DNA from: an uncultured Erysipelotrichaceae bacterium
GTDB lineage: Bacteria; Bacillota_I; Bacilli_A; RFN20; CAG-826
Assembly: GCA_947166565.1 (NCBI GenBank)
Contig: CAMVEL010000001.1
Coordinates: 98,823 to 162,822 of the forward strand
Length of the DNA: 64,000 nt
Direction: 5' to 3'
The notes beneath the pieces are model-generated. The model made no database searches. It was not told the origin of the DNA and worked only from the letters and a program-made list of their open reading frames with translations. The position numbers were made by a program, and so were the translations under genes. Positions 1-8,868 of the stretch are shown here, one piece after another. Each line of letters begins with the position of its first letter. Position 1 is the stretch's first letter.

Positions 1-278
1 ACGGCGAAAAGCATTTTGACCTTCATGAGGTCACTTCCGTTAGCAACGTCTTTCTTATCGCGGTCCGAACGCATGGAAGCGAAGAAATAAAGGCGCGATA
101 ATTCGACTTCGAGCTTCTTTTGCTCATCGAAGCATTTCTTCAAAGTCTCCTCATCGTTTAGTTTGCCTTTGAAGGAAGCGAGGGTTTCGGGGATTTTCTT
201 AAAATCCTCAAGGGCCTTGAGGAATGCTTCCTCATCCTTGAAGAAATAAGTCAGATCCCATTGTTTTTTATTGGACAT
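1..278 (-). CDS. pepF: Oligoendopeptidase F-like M3 peptidase, N-terminal part only
   Basis: Reading the minus strand from the ATG at 278 gives an open frame that runs off the window edge and is not listed in the ORF track. The peptide opens MSNKKQWDLTYFFKDEEAF and continues through ASFKGKL and LSRLYFFASMRSDRD, which matches the N-terminal helical domain of cytoplasmic PepF-type zinc peptidases that degrade medium-size peptides. About 92 residues of a roughly 600-residue family are visible; the HExxH catalytic motif would lie outside the window. An AAAGGAG ribosome site lies 8 bases before the ATG. The assignment rests on the N-terminal motif only. Confidence 0.75.
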   Translation of the reverse strand, partial: MSNKKQWDLTYFFKDEEAFLKALEDFKKIPETLASFKGKLNDEETLKKCFDEQKKLEVELSRLYFFASMRSDRDKKDVANGSDLMKVKMLFA

Positions 279-370
279 GGTTTTCTCCTTTTCTTAAACG
301 GGGATATCTTACAATAGAACGAAAAAATCACCACAAAAATGATTGGTTTATCAACGGACTAATTTAAGAT

Positions 371-823
371 TTAACCAAGAACTTTGGTTAGTATTGGAAG
401 AATGGCTTCCTTATCGCGGTTTCTCATCACGGCGTTAACGATGATTTCCGCGGATACGCTCAGGAGGAGTTCCTCTTTCTCCTTATATAAGGAACGAAGG
501 CCTTTGTTCAGGGCTTCGAGGACGTTATTATCCTCTTCGCCATATCCCAAAGCGGAAGCGGTCAAATCGTAGAGCTTTTCTAGAGGTTTTTCGGCTTTTC
601 CCTTAAAGGAGGCGATTTCCTTACAGATCGAAGCCCCTTGTTTCTTGTTGACCGCCTTAAGGAGTTCCTCTTTGTTTGGATAATAGTTATAAATGGTTCC
701 GACGGAGACCTTGGCTTTTTTGGCGACAAGCCGCATGGAGAAATCCTCTTCGCCGACTTTCTTGAGGACCTCGGCGGCGGAAGAGAGGATCTTGTTCGTG
801 GGATCGATAAGAATCTTTGGCAT
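371..823 (-). CDS. TetR/AcrR family transcriptional regulator
   Basis: A 150-residue protein with a TetR-type DNA-binding domain at about residues 8-55: KILSSAAEVLKKVG, then FSMRLVAKKAKVSVGTIYNY and YPNKEELL, the usual recognition helix and following tyrosine-rich turn. The C-terminal ligand domain is short (family members are usually about 190 residues), so effector binding or dimer contacts may be reduced. An AAAGGAG site sits 8 bases before the ATG. It lies between pepF and the XRE-membrane gene, all on the minus strand. Its target is unknown; local or divergent targets are the usual guess. Confidence 0.85.
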   Translation of the reverse strand: MPKILIDPTNKILSSAAEVLKKVGEEDFSMRLVAKKAKVSVGTIYNYYPNKEELLKAVNKKQGASICKEIASFKGKAEKPLEKLYDLTASALGYGEEDNNVLEALNKGLRSLYKEKEELLLSVSAEIIVNAVMRNRDKEAILPILTKVLG

Positions 824-869
824 GGTTTGTCTCCTTTCGAAAAATGGATTTTAGGCGATGCGTGTAGTC

Positions 870-1505
870 TTATTTACGGAGTTTGTAATTAGCTATAAGG
901 ATGAGGATTATCTGGATTGGGGCCCCGACGGAGAGGATGAACCAAATCTGTTCGGGCTTTTCGTTAACAAAGCCGAATTGCACGCAGAAAGATATCAACA
1001 ATGACCAAACGAAGAGGGAGAGCAAGACGATGACCGCGACGCGGTTATGGAAGAATCTCCAAACCTCAAAGGCCGCGAGGAAGGCTCCCGCCGGGACCAT
1101 CCAAAGGAAAACGATGAGGTTCTTGATCCAATGCTCGCTTCCTTGGAAGATGTAATCGGAAAAATAGATGGAGAAGGCGACGAGGACCACGAAGGTCATA
1201 CTCATCGATAATATCAAGGCCTTATTTGTTTCTTGCCTTTTCCTTTCCTTCTTTTCCTCTTCGTTAACGGTGACCTCGTTGATGGATTCTTCGTTTTGCT
1301 CGGTCAATAGGTAATCGACGGTGACCCCAAAGAAACGGGCGATATCGATGAGGATATCGACGCTTGGGGCGGCATATCCGAGTTCCCATTTGGAAATGGA
1401 TTTGTCACTATAATGGATTTCCTCGGCGAGTTCTTGCTGGGTGAGCCCCCTGGCTTTGCGCAGGGCGACGACGTTTTTCCCGATGATTGAGGCTAGGTTG
1501 TTCAT
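870..1505 (-). CDS. XRE-family regulator fused to four membrane segments
   Basis: Residues 5-60 form a Cro/C1-type helix-turn-helix (ALRKARGLTQQELAEEIHYS and SISKWELGYAAPSVDIL). After a charged linker (EEKKERKRQE) come four hydrophobic stretches ending near residue 205, so the DNA-binding domain is tethered to the membrane. The track starts at a TTG (1523); I prefer the ATG at 1505 because MNNLASIIGKNVVALR matches typical starts. No Shine-Dalgarno site precedes it. A TTGTGGCACAA palindrome lies 8-18 bases upstream and overlaps a possible -10, suggesting autoregulation and a leaderless message. The architecture suggests sensing of membrane stress or antimicrobial peptides; this is inference. 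Confidence 0.85.
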   Translation of the reverse strand: MNNLASIIGKNVVALRKARGLTQQELAEEIHYSDKSISKWELGYAAPSVDILIDIARFFGVTVDYLLTEQNEESINEVTVNEEEKKERKRQETNKALILSMSMTFVVLVAFSIYFSDYIFQGSEHWIKNLIVFLWMVPAGAFLAAFEVWRFFHNRVAVIVLLSLFVWSLLISFCVQFGFVNEKPEQIWFILSVGAPIQIILILIANYKLRK

Positions 1506-1511
1506 GTGACT

Positions 1512-1539
1512 ATTGTGCCACAAAAGGAGGAAAAATCAA
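1512..1539 (-). promoter_or_regulatory. Possible promoter and palindromic operator of the XRE-membrane gene
   Basis: On the minus strand TTGATT (1534-1539) is followed after 16 bases by CACAAT (1512-1517), and the ATG follows 6 bases later. The perfect palindrome TTGTG-G-CACAA (1513-1523) covers the -10. Promoter hexamers are weak, so this is suggestive only. The core TTTGTGGCA also occurs upstream of all three leader/zinc-ribbon genes at 15.8-16.9 kb. Confidence 0.4.
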
Positions 1540-1568
1540 ACTTTCCTTTGGAACTGCGTTCAAATAGA

Positions 1569-4500
1569 TTAGGGTTTAACCGTATATCCAAGCGAGGTTC
1601 TACTCGCGAATTTGCTATCGAAAACAGAGGAAGGAATCGAGGATTGGGTGGTAACCGTGTATCTTTTCCAAAGGGTTCCGGAGCTCTTCGTGCCGGTGAA
1701 CATCGTTAGCTTATGGGAAGAGGAATTCCAGGCGTTCTCGTATTTGCCGGTCGAGGTGATGTTCTTTATCGATAGGGAAAGGGTCGCGCTAGCCGCGGAG
1801 ATGCCGATTATCTTCAAGGCCAATGACCCGCTCGCGCTATATAAGGACTCCTTAGAATAATTCTTCCCATTGGATGAATAGGTGACGGTCTTGCCATTGA
1901 TCGTGAGGTTAAGATTCTCAAACATCGATACATGGGTCAACGCTTTCATGGAAATGGAGAGATTCCAAACGGGGTTATCGAATGTCCCGGAGGTGGAGAA
2001 GGACTGGATGAGGTCCTCACCATGGATCGATTGTTTGGAAGAAGAATCCCCCGATAGGTTATCGGTGATGATCGAACCCATGTTGAGGATGTATTTCAAA
2101 AGCCAGTCGAGGAGGTTATCCGAGAAATCGGAGCCTTTGACCCTGACCTTATCGCTGTAGGCCTTGTCGCTCGTAATGGTGTTCTTTTGGATGCGGATCC
2201 TTTCCATATAGAGCTCACCGCTTGAATCGTCCCCGCTGGTCTCATAATAGATGTTCGTGTAGGTGTTCTCGGAAACGACATCGACGATACCGACAGGTTT
2301 GATTTCGGGAATGGTGACATTCGCGGCCAATTTGATATGGGCCCCATCCAAATAGATGAAGGCGTCGATTTCGATGTCGTAGGTCTTCGTAAGGATCTTC
2401 AAGGGGATGCTCGCGTTCAGATGGTAGGTCGTTAGATACGATTCGTCCGTTACCCCAAGGGTGATGGTTCCTAAAAGGAAACTAACGAGATGGGATAACG
2501 AAGAGAAGGAAGTGAAATCGTTAAGGGAATAAGACGAACCAATCCAGTTATAATCCGGTGGGTTGACGGAGAAATCGGTGGAATCGAAATCGATTCTGAT
2601 GTAGATTTCGTTCCCATCGGATTTCACCGAATTCGCATAAACCTCGATGGTCTCGAGCTTGCCAACGCGGTCAATCCCTTCCGAATCGACGTAATTTTCC
2701 CCGAATTTCAATCTGAGATTAAGGGGATAATCGTCATGGATAACGCCTTGCTTGATGACGAAAGTATCGGTACGGGTCGCGTTATTGATATTCGCGGAAA
2801 GGAGAAACCCACTCGCGAGGACTTCGAGATAACGCCCGTCGATCAAAGCCCCCAAAACGGTTCTTGAGGTCAAGGAAGAGAAGGAATTCGTCAATCTTTT
2901 GAAACGGGGATCGGTCGAAGAGAGTAAACTCGCGACCGTATCGAGGACGTCGTTAAGGGAATTGATGGAGAACCTTCCCTTAAGGGGATTACCTTCTGGC
3001 TCGGTCCTTTTTTCCGCGGATTTGGAACTATTGTTCTTGGAGTTATACTCAACAAGCATATAGCCTGTCTCACCCTCGTTTCCTTGGTAATCCTTCAAGG
3101 CCGAATCCGTTTCGTTTGAAGGGCCCGTGACATCGACTTTGAGGTTATGGTCTTGGAAGAAATGTTCCTTATGGTCGGTGATGGTCGCTTTCCCGGTCCC
3201 TATCTTTTCGGCTAAATCAAAGCCCAAGGAACCGGAGAAGGAGAAACCTTGCTTATCAAGGGTTTTGTTCCCGTTATAGGAAGGGATGGTATAGGAGGTG
3301 ACGGCCGTCTCGCCTTTTTTGGCGAAATAACCGGATAAGGAGATGGAGAGCTGATCGTTTTTCGCGATATCGTTGATGGTGTCTTCCAATCCAGGGAGAT
3401 GTTCCAATTCCGTATAACCGTTTTTATCGAAAGCCGTCTCCTCATAATCCATGACCTCGAGGGTGCCATCGAGGATTAGGCTGAGTTTTGGGGAACTTGA
3501 GGAAACGATACCCGCCGATTCAAAGGTTACCGATAGAAGGTCGAGGTTATTGGAGGAAAGGGTGACATAGGCCTTTCCCCTGCCGTTGGCCTTGCTTAGA
3601 TCAAGGGTCGCGTAAACGGCGTTATTCGCATGGCTTAAGGAGGTAATCATCGAGAGAAGGCCTTCATAATGGCCTTCGTTTATATCGGTGTAGACGACGC
3701 TTTCCTTAATCGCGTCGATCGCTTCGCTTAACGAGCCTAATGATACAAGGAAGCCGGAAAGCACCTTCATGATGGTATCGTTTTGGATGCTTTCATCGCT
3801 TAATGCATCGCCCGTTGAGGAAGCGAAACTCGATAACGTTTTGATGTTTGTCTTGGCCTTAAGGATGTTGTTGAGATTGATGTAGGCCTTTCCTTCGCCT
3901 TCTTCTTCCTCAATATGGAGAGCAAGGTATTCATCGTTCCCGTTCGAGGAGAAATCCACCTCACCCGTGACATCGTTATAGGAAGTGGAGAGATCGACGT
4001 TCGCGGATAAATCGAGGTGGCCGTCCTCTTCGATTTCGTCGCGGGCGAAATGGGTGTCGTCGCCGATGACCTCCTCTTCGATATGGGTGATATCCAAATT
4101 CGCGGAGATCCCGAATTTCTTATGGGATATCTTATTCCCTATTTCCTTTACGAGGGCCAAGGAATCCCCGAGTACCAGGTAATCGTCTTCTTCATAAGGC
4201 AAGGTGAAAGAAGGGGATTCGCTAGGGTTGATATCCGCGGAAAGGGATATCTCAAACCCATCGTTAAAGGAGAAGGAGGAGAGACTGTTCTCGTTATCAA
4301 GAGGGAAATCGACATGGTTAAGGATTCCCTTCTCGTTGCTTCCTAAACCAAACGATAGGGTATCCTCGCCTAAAGGGAGATCCAAACGGAAATAGTGGTC
4401 GGAAAGGGAAACCATGTGGTTGGTGGCAACTCTAAATTCCTCGAAATCGAAGGCGAGTTTTTCGCCATCCGCGCCTTTAAGGCTAATTTCCTTGATGTCG

Positions 4501-5021
4501 AATGATTCGAGGACGGAATAGACGAAATAATCAAGGCTGCCGTATTCGTAATAGACGATGCCCCTCGTCAATTCGTCTTCCTCACTTTCGTCATAGGCGG
4601 TGACGCTCGTCTTGAATTTGATCCCGCCATCGTTAGGCCAGGAAAGGGAGAAGAAGAGGTTCTCGTCCTTCAAGGTCAAATTGGCCTCGCGTTTTAAGCC
4701 GTTGTAATCGAGCGGCAAATCGATTGAGGCGTTGATGCCATGGATCGAGGGCTCATCGATTCTGAGGTTGATGGAACCGTTTTCGATCAAGACGTTATTG
4801 TCCTTCCCCTCGATTTTCCCAGGGATCTTCAATAACAATTGGTCGATATCTAGGCTTAGCCCGCCATTTACGGCATCGCGAAGCTGATGACCGATTTCAA
4901 AAGGCTCAATATCCTCGTTTTCTTCAGGAAGGGCCCCGACTTTATTCGGGGTGCATGAAAGCAAAAAGGACCCCATGAGGAGAGCGGATAAGAAGAATTT
5001 TGTCTTATTTCCTTTTTGCAT
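1569..5021 (-). CDS. Giant surface lipoprotein, paralog of the upstream gene product
   Basis: This 1150-residue protein starts with a lipoprotein signal (KTKFFLSALLMGSFLLSC, lipobox LLSC), so it should be lipidated and held on the outer face of the membrane. The rest is rich in Ser, Asp, Asn and alternating hydrophobic residues, as in beta-rich extracellular proteins, and has no recognised catalytic motif. It aligns along its length with the 1255-residue upstream neighbour: GLGSNEKGILNHVDFP versus GLGGNENAVLNHVDLP, ISLSADI versus LSLSADI, NNILKAKT versus NDVLKAKT. It is last in a three-gene minus-strand operon, after 57 bases holding a strong hairpin that buries its ribosome site. Function is not recognised. 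Confidence 0.8.
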   Translation of the reverse strand: MQKGNKTKFFLSALLMGSFLLSCTPNKVGALPEENEDIEPFEIGHQLRDAVNGGLSLDIDQLLLKIPGKIEGKDNNVLIENGSINLRIDEPSIHGINASIDLPLDYNGLKREANLTLKDENLFFSLSWPNDGGIKFKTSVTAYDESEEDELTRGIVYYEYGSLDYFVYSVLESFDIKEISLKGADGEKLAFDFEEFRVATNHMVSLSDHYFRLDLPLGEDTLSFGLGSNEKGILNHVDFPLDNENSLSSFSFNDGFEISLSADINPSESPSFTLPYEEDDYLVLGDSLALVKEIGNKISHKKFGISANLDITHIEEEVIGDDTHFARDEIEEDGHLDLSANVDLSTSYNDVTGEVDFSSNGNDEYLALHIEEEEGEGKAYINLNNILKAKTNIKTLSSFASSTGDALSDESIQNDTIMKVLSGFLVSLGSLSEAIDAIKESVVYTDINEGHYEGLLSMITSLSHANNAVYATLDLSKANGRGKAYVTLSSNNLDLLSVTFESAGIVSSSSPKLSLILDGTLEVMDYEETAFDKNGYTELEHLPGLEDTINDIAKNDQLSISLSGYFAKKGETAVTSYTIPSYNGNKTLDKQGFSFSGSLGFDLAEKIGTGKATITDHKEHFFQDHNLKVDVTGPSNETDSALKDYQGNEGETGYMLVEYNSKNNSSKSAEKRTEPEGNPLKGRFSINSLNDVLDTVASLLSSTDPRFKRLTNSFSSLTSRTVLGALIDGRYLEVLASGFLLSANINNATRTDTFVIKQGVIHDDYPLNLRLKFGENYVDSEGIDRVGKLETIEVYANSVKSDGNEIYIRIDFDSTDFSVNPPDYNWIGSSYSLNDFTSFSSLSHLVSFLLGTITLGVTDESYLTTYHLNASIPLKILTKTYDIEIDAFIYLDGAHIKLAANVTIPEIKPVGIVDVVSENTYTNIYYETSGDDSSGELYMERIRIQKNTITSDKAYSDKVRVKGSDFSDNLLDWLLKYILNMGSIITDNLSGDSSSKQSIHGEDLIQSFSTSGTFDNPVWNLSISMKALTHVSMFENLNLTINGKTVTYSSNGKNYSKESLYSASGSLALKIIGISAASATLSLSIKNITSTGKYENAWNSSSHKLTMFTGTKSSGTLWKRYTVTTQSSIPSSVFDSKFASRTSLGYTVKP

Positions 5022-5031
5022 AAATGGATTC

Positions 5032-5066
5032 GCCCCTCCCCTAGGAACTAAACAAAGGGGAGGGGC
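5032..5066 (-). promoter_or_regulatory. Hairpin that sequesters the ribosome site of the giant lipoprotein
   Basis: A perfect 10-base-pair stem (GCCCCTCCCC at 5032-5041 with GGGGAGGGGC at 5057-5066, 15-base loop). In the minus-strand message the downstream arm GGGGAGGGGC is the only Shine-Dalgarno-like sequence before the ATG at 5021. No T-tract follows, so a terminator is unlikely. A ribosome ending the upstream gene at 5079 would reach the first arm, which fits translational coupling. Confidence 0.6.
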
Positions 5067-5078
5067 ATGTATTAGTTT

Positions 5079-8000
5079 TTAGGCAATCCCGAGGTAGAGG
5101 TTACGTCCAGCTGGGATTTCGTCTAGGCCGATGTAGTTATAGCCATAGAGCGAGTAGTAGGGGTTGTTCTTGTCATCGCTTTGGAAGCCGTTGACGAGGT
5201 CATAGAGATCGCCTTTGGCTTCTGCGTCGATGATGCCGTTATCGTTAACGTCTTTGACGAAGAGGCTTGCGTATTCGCTTCCGAGTCCATTGACTTCGGA
5301 AATGAGGCCATCCGCGTCGAAATTGGTGAGGCCGATGGTGACGTCAGCTTCCGCGAAACGGAGCTTGCTGCCATCGTTTTCGGCGGTAGCGTCAGCGTAG
5401 ACGTTGGCTTCGAGTCCGGTAAGGCAACGGGCATCGAATCCGGAAGCGCTATGGAGATCGGTGGAGGTGAAGGTCAAATCGGCATTGCCGATGACGCCAA
5501 TGCCAAGGAGAGCGCCCAAATCAAGGGAAATGGTGTAGCTCCTGCCGCTCGTAAGGTCTTTGGTGAAGAAACCGTTGAAGCAATCGGCGACGTGGATGCC
5601 CTTTTCGTCGAAGAGGCCTTTCTTTGGTTCGGCTTCTTCTTCGTTGTTGGCTTGTGGTTCCTCCGGTTCCTCGTTTTCATTCTTGGCGAAGAGGGATTCA
5701 TCAACGCCTAAGGTGTAGCCAAGGACCCAGTTAAGCAAGTCGGCATTATAGTCTTTGCCATCGATTCTGACCGCGTCCTTGACGTCTTTGATTCTTCCGT
5801 AGGAGGAATCGCGGGTGAGGAGTAGTTCGCCATCTGGATCGACTCCGTTAGCGTAGTAGTAGATTTTGGAATCGCGTTTGCCCTCTAGTTCGTTCGGACG
5901 GAAATAATGGGCATCGTCAGGAGCGTTAAGTCCCCTGATGACTGGGAGGTTGGAGAAATCGGCCATGAGTTTGGTCTCGGCCCCTTCAACGGAGGCGTCG
6001 AGGGTGAAGTCATAGACGTTAAGTCCATATCCCGCGACCATGAGATCGATGGAGCCTTCAAGCCCATAATAGGAGACGCCCGCGAGGTTGCCATCGTTAT
6101 TCTCGACCACGCCCATCGTAAGGGTGTTGAGAAGCTCATTGCCCATCGAGGCAAGGGGGGTGAAGTCGGTGAATCCTTCGAAGGAAGAGAAGGCTTCCGC
6201 GGAGGCTTCGCCTAAGGTATCGATGTCGGAGATCGTCAAATCGAATTTGTTGACGTTATCCTTCTTGACGAGGACCTTAAGGTCGGAAAGACCCTTTTCG
6301 GCCCCATTGCCTTCTTCGTCTCCGCCATAGGTTTGTTCGGAATCGTAGGAGAGGACGAGGTCGATCTTGATGCCATCAAGGCCAAGGGCGTCGCCACTGA
6401 TGGTGACTTTGGTCTGTTCGCCAAGGCTGACGTCTTCGAGGATTCCGCGATATGTGAGTAAGTCGAAGTAGCGGCCATCGAGGATATCGCTGAGCAAGGA
6501 GCTGCTCGCTTCGCCCATGATGGAGGCCCCAAGGCGGGAGAACCTATCGTCACCCCTGACGAAATCAAGGAGGAAATCAAGGCTGAAGCCATTGTCTTCA
6601 CTGAAAACTTCCTTAGCGGCGTTGAGGTCGATTAAACCCTCGATGCCCTTTTCGGATTTTTGGGAGACGGTCGCTTTGCCAGATTTGGATAAGGAATCGT
6701 AGGAGAAGCCGATCTTCTTCATATCATCCTGCAAGCCGAGCTTGATGTTATGGTCTTGGACATAGGTGTCCGCGAAATGGGTGAGGCTGAGATCGACCTT
6801 TCCTTCTTTGGTAGTGACTTCTCCTTCGCCTTCTTTGGCGAAATCGAAGGCGAGTCCGCCACCGATTTCAAGAGCGTGGTCAACGCCATTTTCCTTGTAG
6901 AGGTTGCCGTTAAGGGAAGCCTTGAATGACTTATCGTCCGCGATGGCTTTGATTTGACCACCCAAACCCTTGAGGTGGGAAAGGGATTCGTATTCTTTGT
7001 CGGAACCGTATTCGGGTTCTTTCGGGGTTTCGAATTCGCTGGTCTTGATCTCACCGTTAAGGGAGATGGAAGCGAGCTCGATATCCTTTAAGGTGATGCT
7101 AAGCAACGAGGAGTCGTTCCTTCCGGAAACCTTGAGGATAACGCTTCCGGATAGTCCCAAAGGAGACAAACCAAGTTCAATGGTGATGAGGTTATCCTCG
7201 CCCTTGATGAGGGAGATGAGGTCAAGGACGGAGACGAAGGTTCCGTCTTCGATTCCTTTGAGCAAAGAGGAATTCATGATCCTATCGATTTCATCGCCGA
7301 GGGTTCCAAGGAGTTTGGTGATGGAGGAAAGATCCATCTTCTCTTCGGAGGAACCACTGAAAGCGTCCTTCAAGACGTTGGTGTAGAACTCATCGAGATA
7401 GGTCTTGCTGGTTTTGGCTTTGAGGACGTCGTTGACGTTGAGGTATCCCTGGTAGCCGTTTTCCTCTTCAAGATATGCGACTCCGATGCGGTGTCCTTTG
7501 AATTCTTCGCCTTCCTCACGTTTCTTATCGATGGTGATGTTGGCGTCGATTCCCTCGAGGGCGCGTTTCTTGTTGCCTTCCTCATCGACTTTGAAAGCAT
7601 CGATGTTGGCGTCAAGGTGAAGGAGTGCCGCCTCATCGACGGAAGATTTCTTCATGACGGTGCGGGAGCCTTCCTTGGCTTCCTTGCGGTGACCGATTTC
7701 CAAATCGGCGGTTAAACCGATTTCTGGTTTGGCGATGACTTTGGCGATATTGCGGAACAAAGCGGCCGAATCGGCGAGATCGCGGTATTCTTCCGGATCG
7801 CCATAGATGGTGCTAGCCCAGTCGATGTCCTCTCCATTGTTGACGAGTTTTCCGCCGATATCCGCGGAAAGGGAGAGGTCCATGCCGTCTTGGATATGCC
7901 AAACGGGATTCTCAAGGGGATGTCCGTTCTCGTCGAACTTAGCTGGTAAATCGACATGGTTAAGGACGGCGTTTTCGTTACCGCCAAGACCGAGTTTGAT

Positions 8001-8846
8001 GGATTTGTCGCCAAGCTTAAGGTTCCAAATGAAGTAAGCTGTGTTATCCTCGCCACCGATATTGACCATCTCGTTAAGGGAAGTGAGAATCTCGTCGGTA
8101 TCGATGGAAGAAGAGGTTTCTTTTTCCTCCTCTTCCTCGACGGAGACGCTTCCGGTTAACTTATCTAGCCATCCCTCGAAGGAGACGGAGATGCCTCCAT
8201 CGGAAAGGATCTCGAGGATATCGGCGATAAGCCAGTCCAATTTACCGTATTCGTATTGATAGGTACCGCGGGTCGTGGGGTCTTCGCTGTTCCCGTCGAT
8301 CTCGGTTTCATAAGCGGCGGTCGAGATCTTGTATTTGAAGTCCCAGCTTCCGCCTTCGCTTCTTTCCCCGCCAACGCTATCCGCGTTACCCCTATCGGCA
8401 AGGTTGAGGTAGAGATTGTCGTTAACTAATGAAGCGTGGATATCGCGATACTTGGCATCGGTCCCGTTATTGGAATAGATGACGGGAGCGGTGAGGGCGA
8501 AGTTGACGCCGTGGAGGTTAAGCTCTTCGAGAGCGAAATCAAGGGTCGCCGGGTTTTCTGGATCGACCGTGATTGTGTTATGACCCTCTTTGGCGCTTTC
8601 ACCGGTGTAATAATGGTCGAATTTGAGGTCGTTGATCTCGACATGGAGACCCGCGGTCGCCCCTTCTGCGAGGTTGTTAACGAATCTCTCGCGGAAGGTA
8701 AGGGTTGGTTGGGACGGGGTCGAATGGTCGCGAAGGTCGATGACCGTGACGTTTTGGGGGATGACGAAGAAGGCCGTGGCCGCGGAGGCGGCGAAGACTA
8801 GGCCAAAGGCCCCAATCGTCGTAGCTGTCTTAAGTTTCTTATTCAT
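5079..8846 (-). CDS. Giant secreted or membrane-anchored surface protein
   Basis: A 1255-residue protein with an N-terminal hydrophobic segment (TIGAFGLVFAASAATAFFVI) acting as signal peptide or anchor and no lipobox. The remainder is extracellular in character, acidic, without catalytic motifs I recognise. An acidic, low-complexity stretch (NENEEPEEPQANNEEEAEPK) lies near residue 1050. It is a full-length paralog of the downstream lipoprotein, sharing blocks such as EYGKLDW, LNHVDLP, ILDGRYFDLL and VQDHNIKL, but ends in a different C-terminal region. An AAGGAG site 9 bases upstream fixes the start. It follows the membrane-anchored gene by 22 bases. Likely roles are surface structure or ligand binding; this is unproven. 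Confidence 0.8.
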   Translation of the reverse strand: MNKKLKTATTIGAFGLVFAASAATAFFVIPQNVTVIDLRDHSTPSQPTLTFRERFVNNLAEGATAGLHVEINDLKFDHYYTGESAKEGHNTITVDPENPATLDFALEELNLHGVNFALTAPVIYSNNGTDAKYRDIHASLVNDNLYLNLADRGNADSVGGERSEGGSWDFKYKISTAAYETEIDGNSEDPTTRGTYQYEYGKLDWLIADILEILSDGGISVSFEGWLDKLTGSVSVEEEEEKETSSSIDTDEILTSLNEMVNIGGEDNTAYFIWNLKLGDKSIKLGLGGNENAVLNHVDLPAKFDENGHPLENPVWHIQDGMDLSLSADIGGKLVNNGEDIDWASTIYGDPEEYRDLADSAALFRNIAKVIAKPEIGLTADLEIGHRKEAKEGSRTVMKKSSVDEAALLHLDANIDAFKVDEEGNKKRALEGIDANITIDKKREEGEEFKGHRIGVAYLEEENGYQGYLNVNDVLKAKTSKTYLDEFYTNVLKDAFSGSSEEKMDLSSITKLLGTLGDEIDRIMNSSLLKGIEDGTFVSVLDLISLIKGEDNLITIELGLSPLGLSGSVILKVSGRNDSSLLSITLKDIELASISLNGEIKTSEFETPKEPEYGSDKEYESLSHLKGLGGQIKAIADDKSFKASLNGNLYKENGVDHALEIGGGLAFDFAKEGEGEVTTKEGKVDLSLTHFADTYVQDHNIKLGLQDDMKKIGFSYDSLSKSGKATVSQKSEKGIEGLIDLNAAKEVFSEDNGFSLDFLLDFVRGDDRFSRLGASIMGEASSSLLSDILDGRYFDLLTYRGILEDVSLGEQTKVTISGDALGLDGIKIDLVLSYDSEQTYGGDEEGNGAEKGLSDLKVLVKKDNVNKFDLTISDIDTLGEASAEAFSSFEGFTDFTPLASMGNELLNTLTMGVVENNDGNLAGVSYYGLEGSIDLMVAGYGLNVYDFTLDASVEGAETKLMADFSNLPVIRGLNAPDDAHYFRPNELEGKRDSKIYYYANGVDPDGELLLTRDSSYGRIKDVKDAVRIDGKDYNADLLNWVLGYTLGVDESLFAKNENEEPEEPQANNEEEAEPKKGLFDEKGIHVADCFNGFFTKDLTSGRSYTISLDLGALLGIGVIGNADLTFTSTDLHSASGFDARCLTGLEANVYADATAENDGSKLRFAEADVTIGLTNFDADGLISEVNGLGSEYASLFVKDVNDNGIIDAEAKGDLYDLVNGFQSDDKNNPYYSLYGYNYIGLDEIPAGRNLYLGIA

Positions 8847-8868
8847 GGTTTTAACTCCTTAAGTCCTT

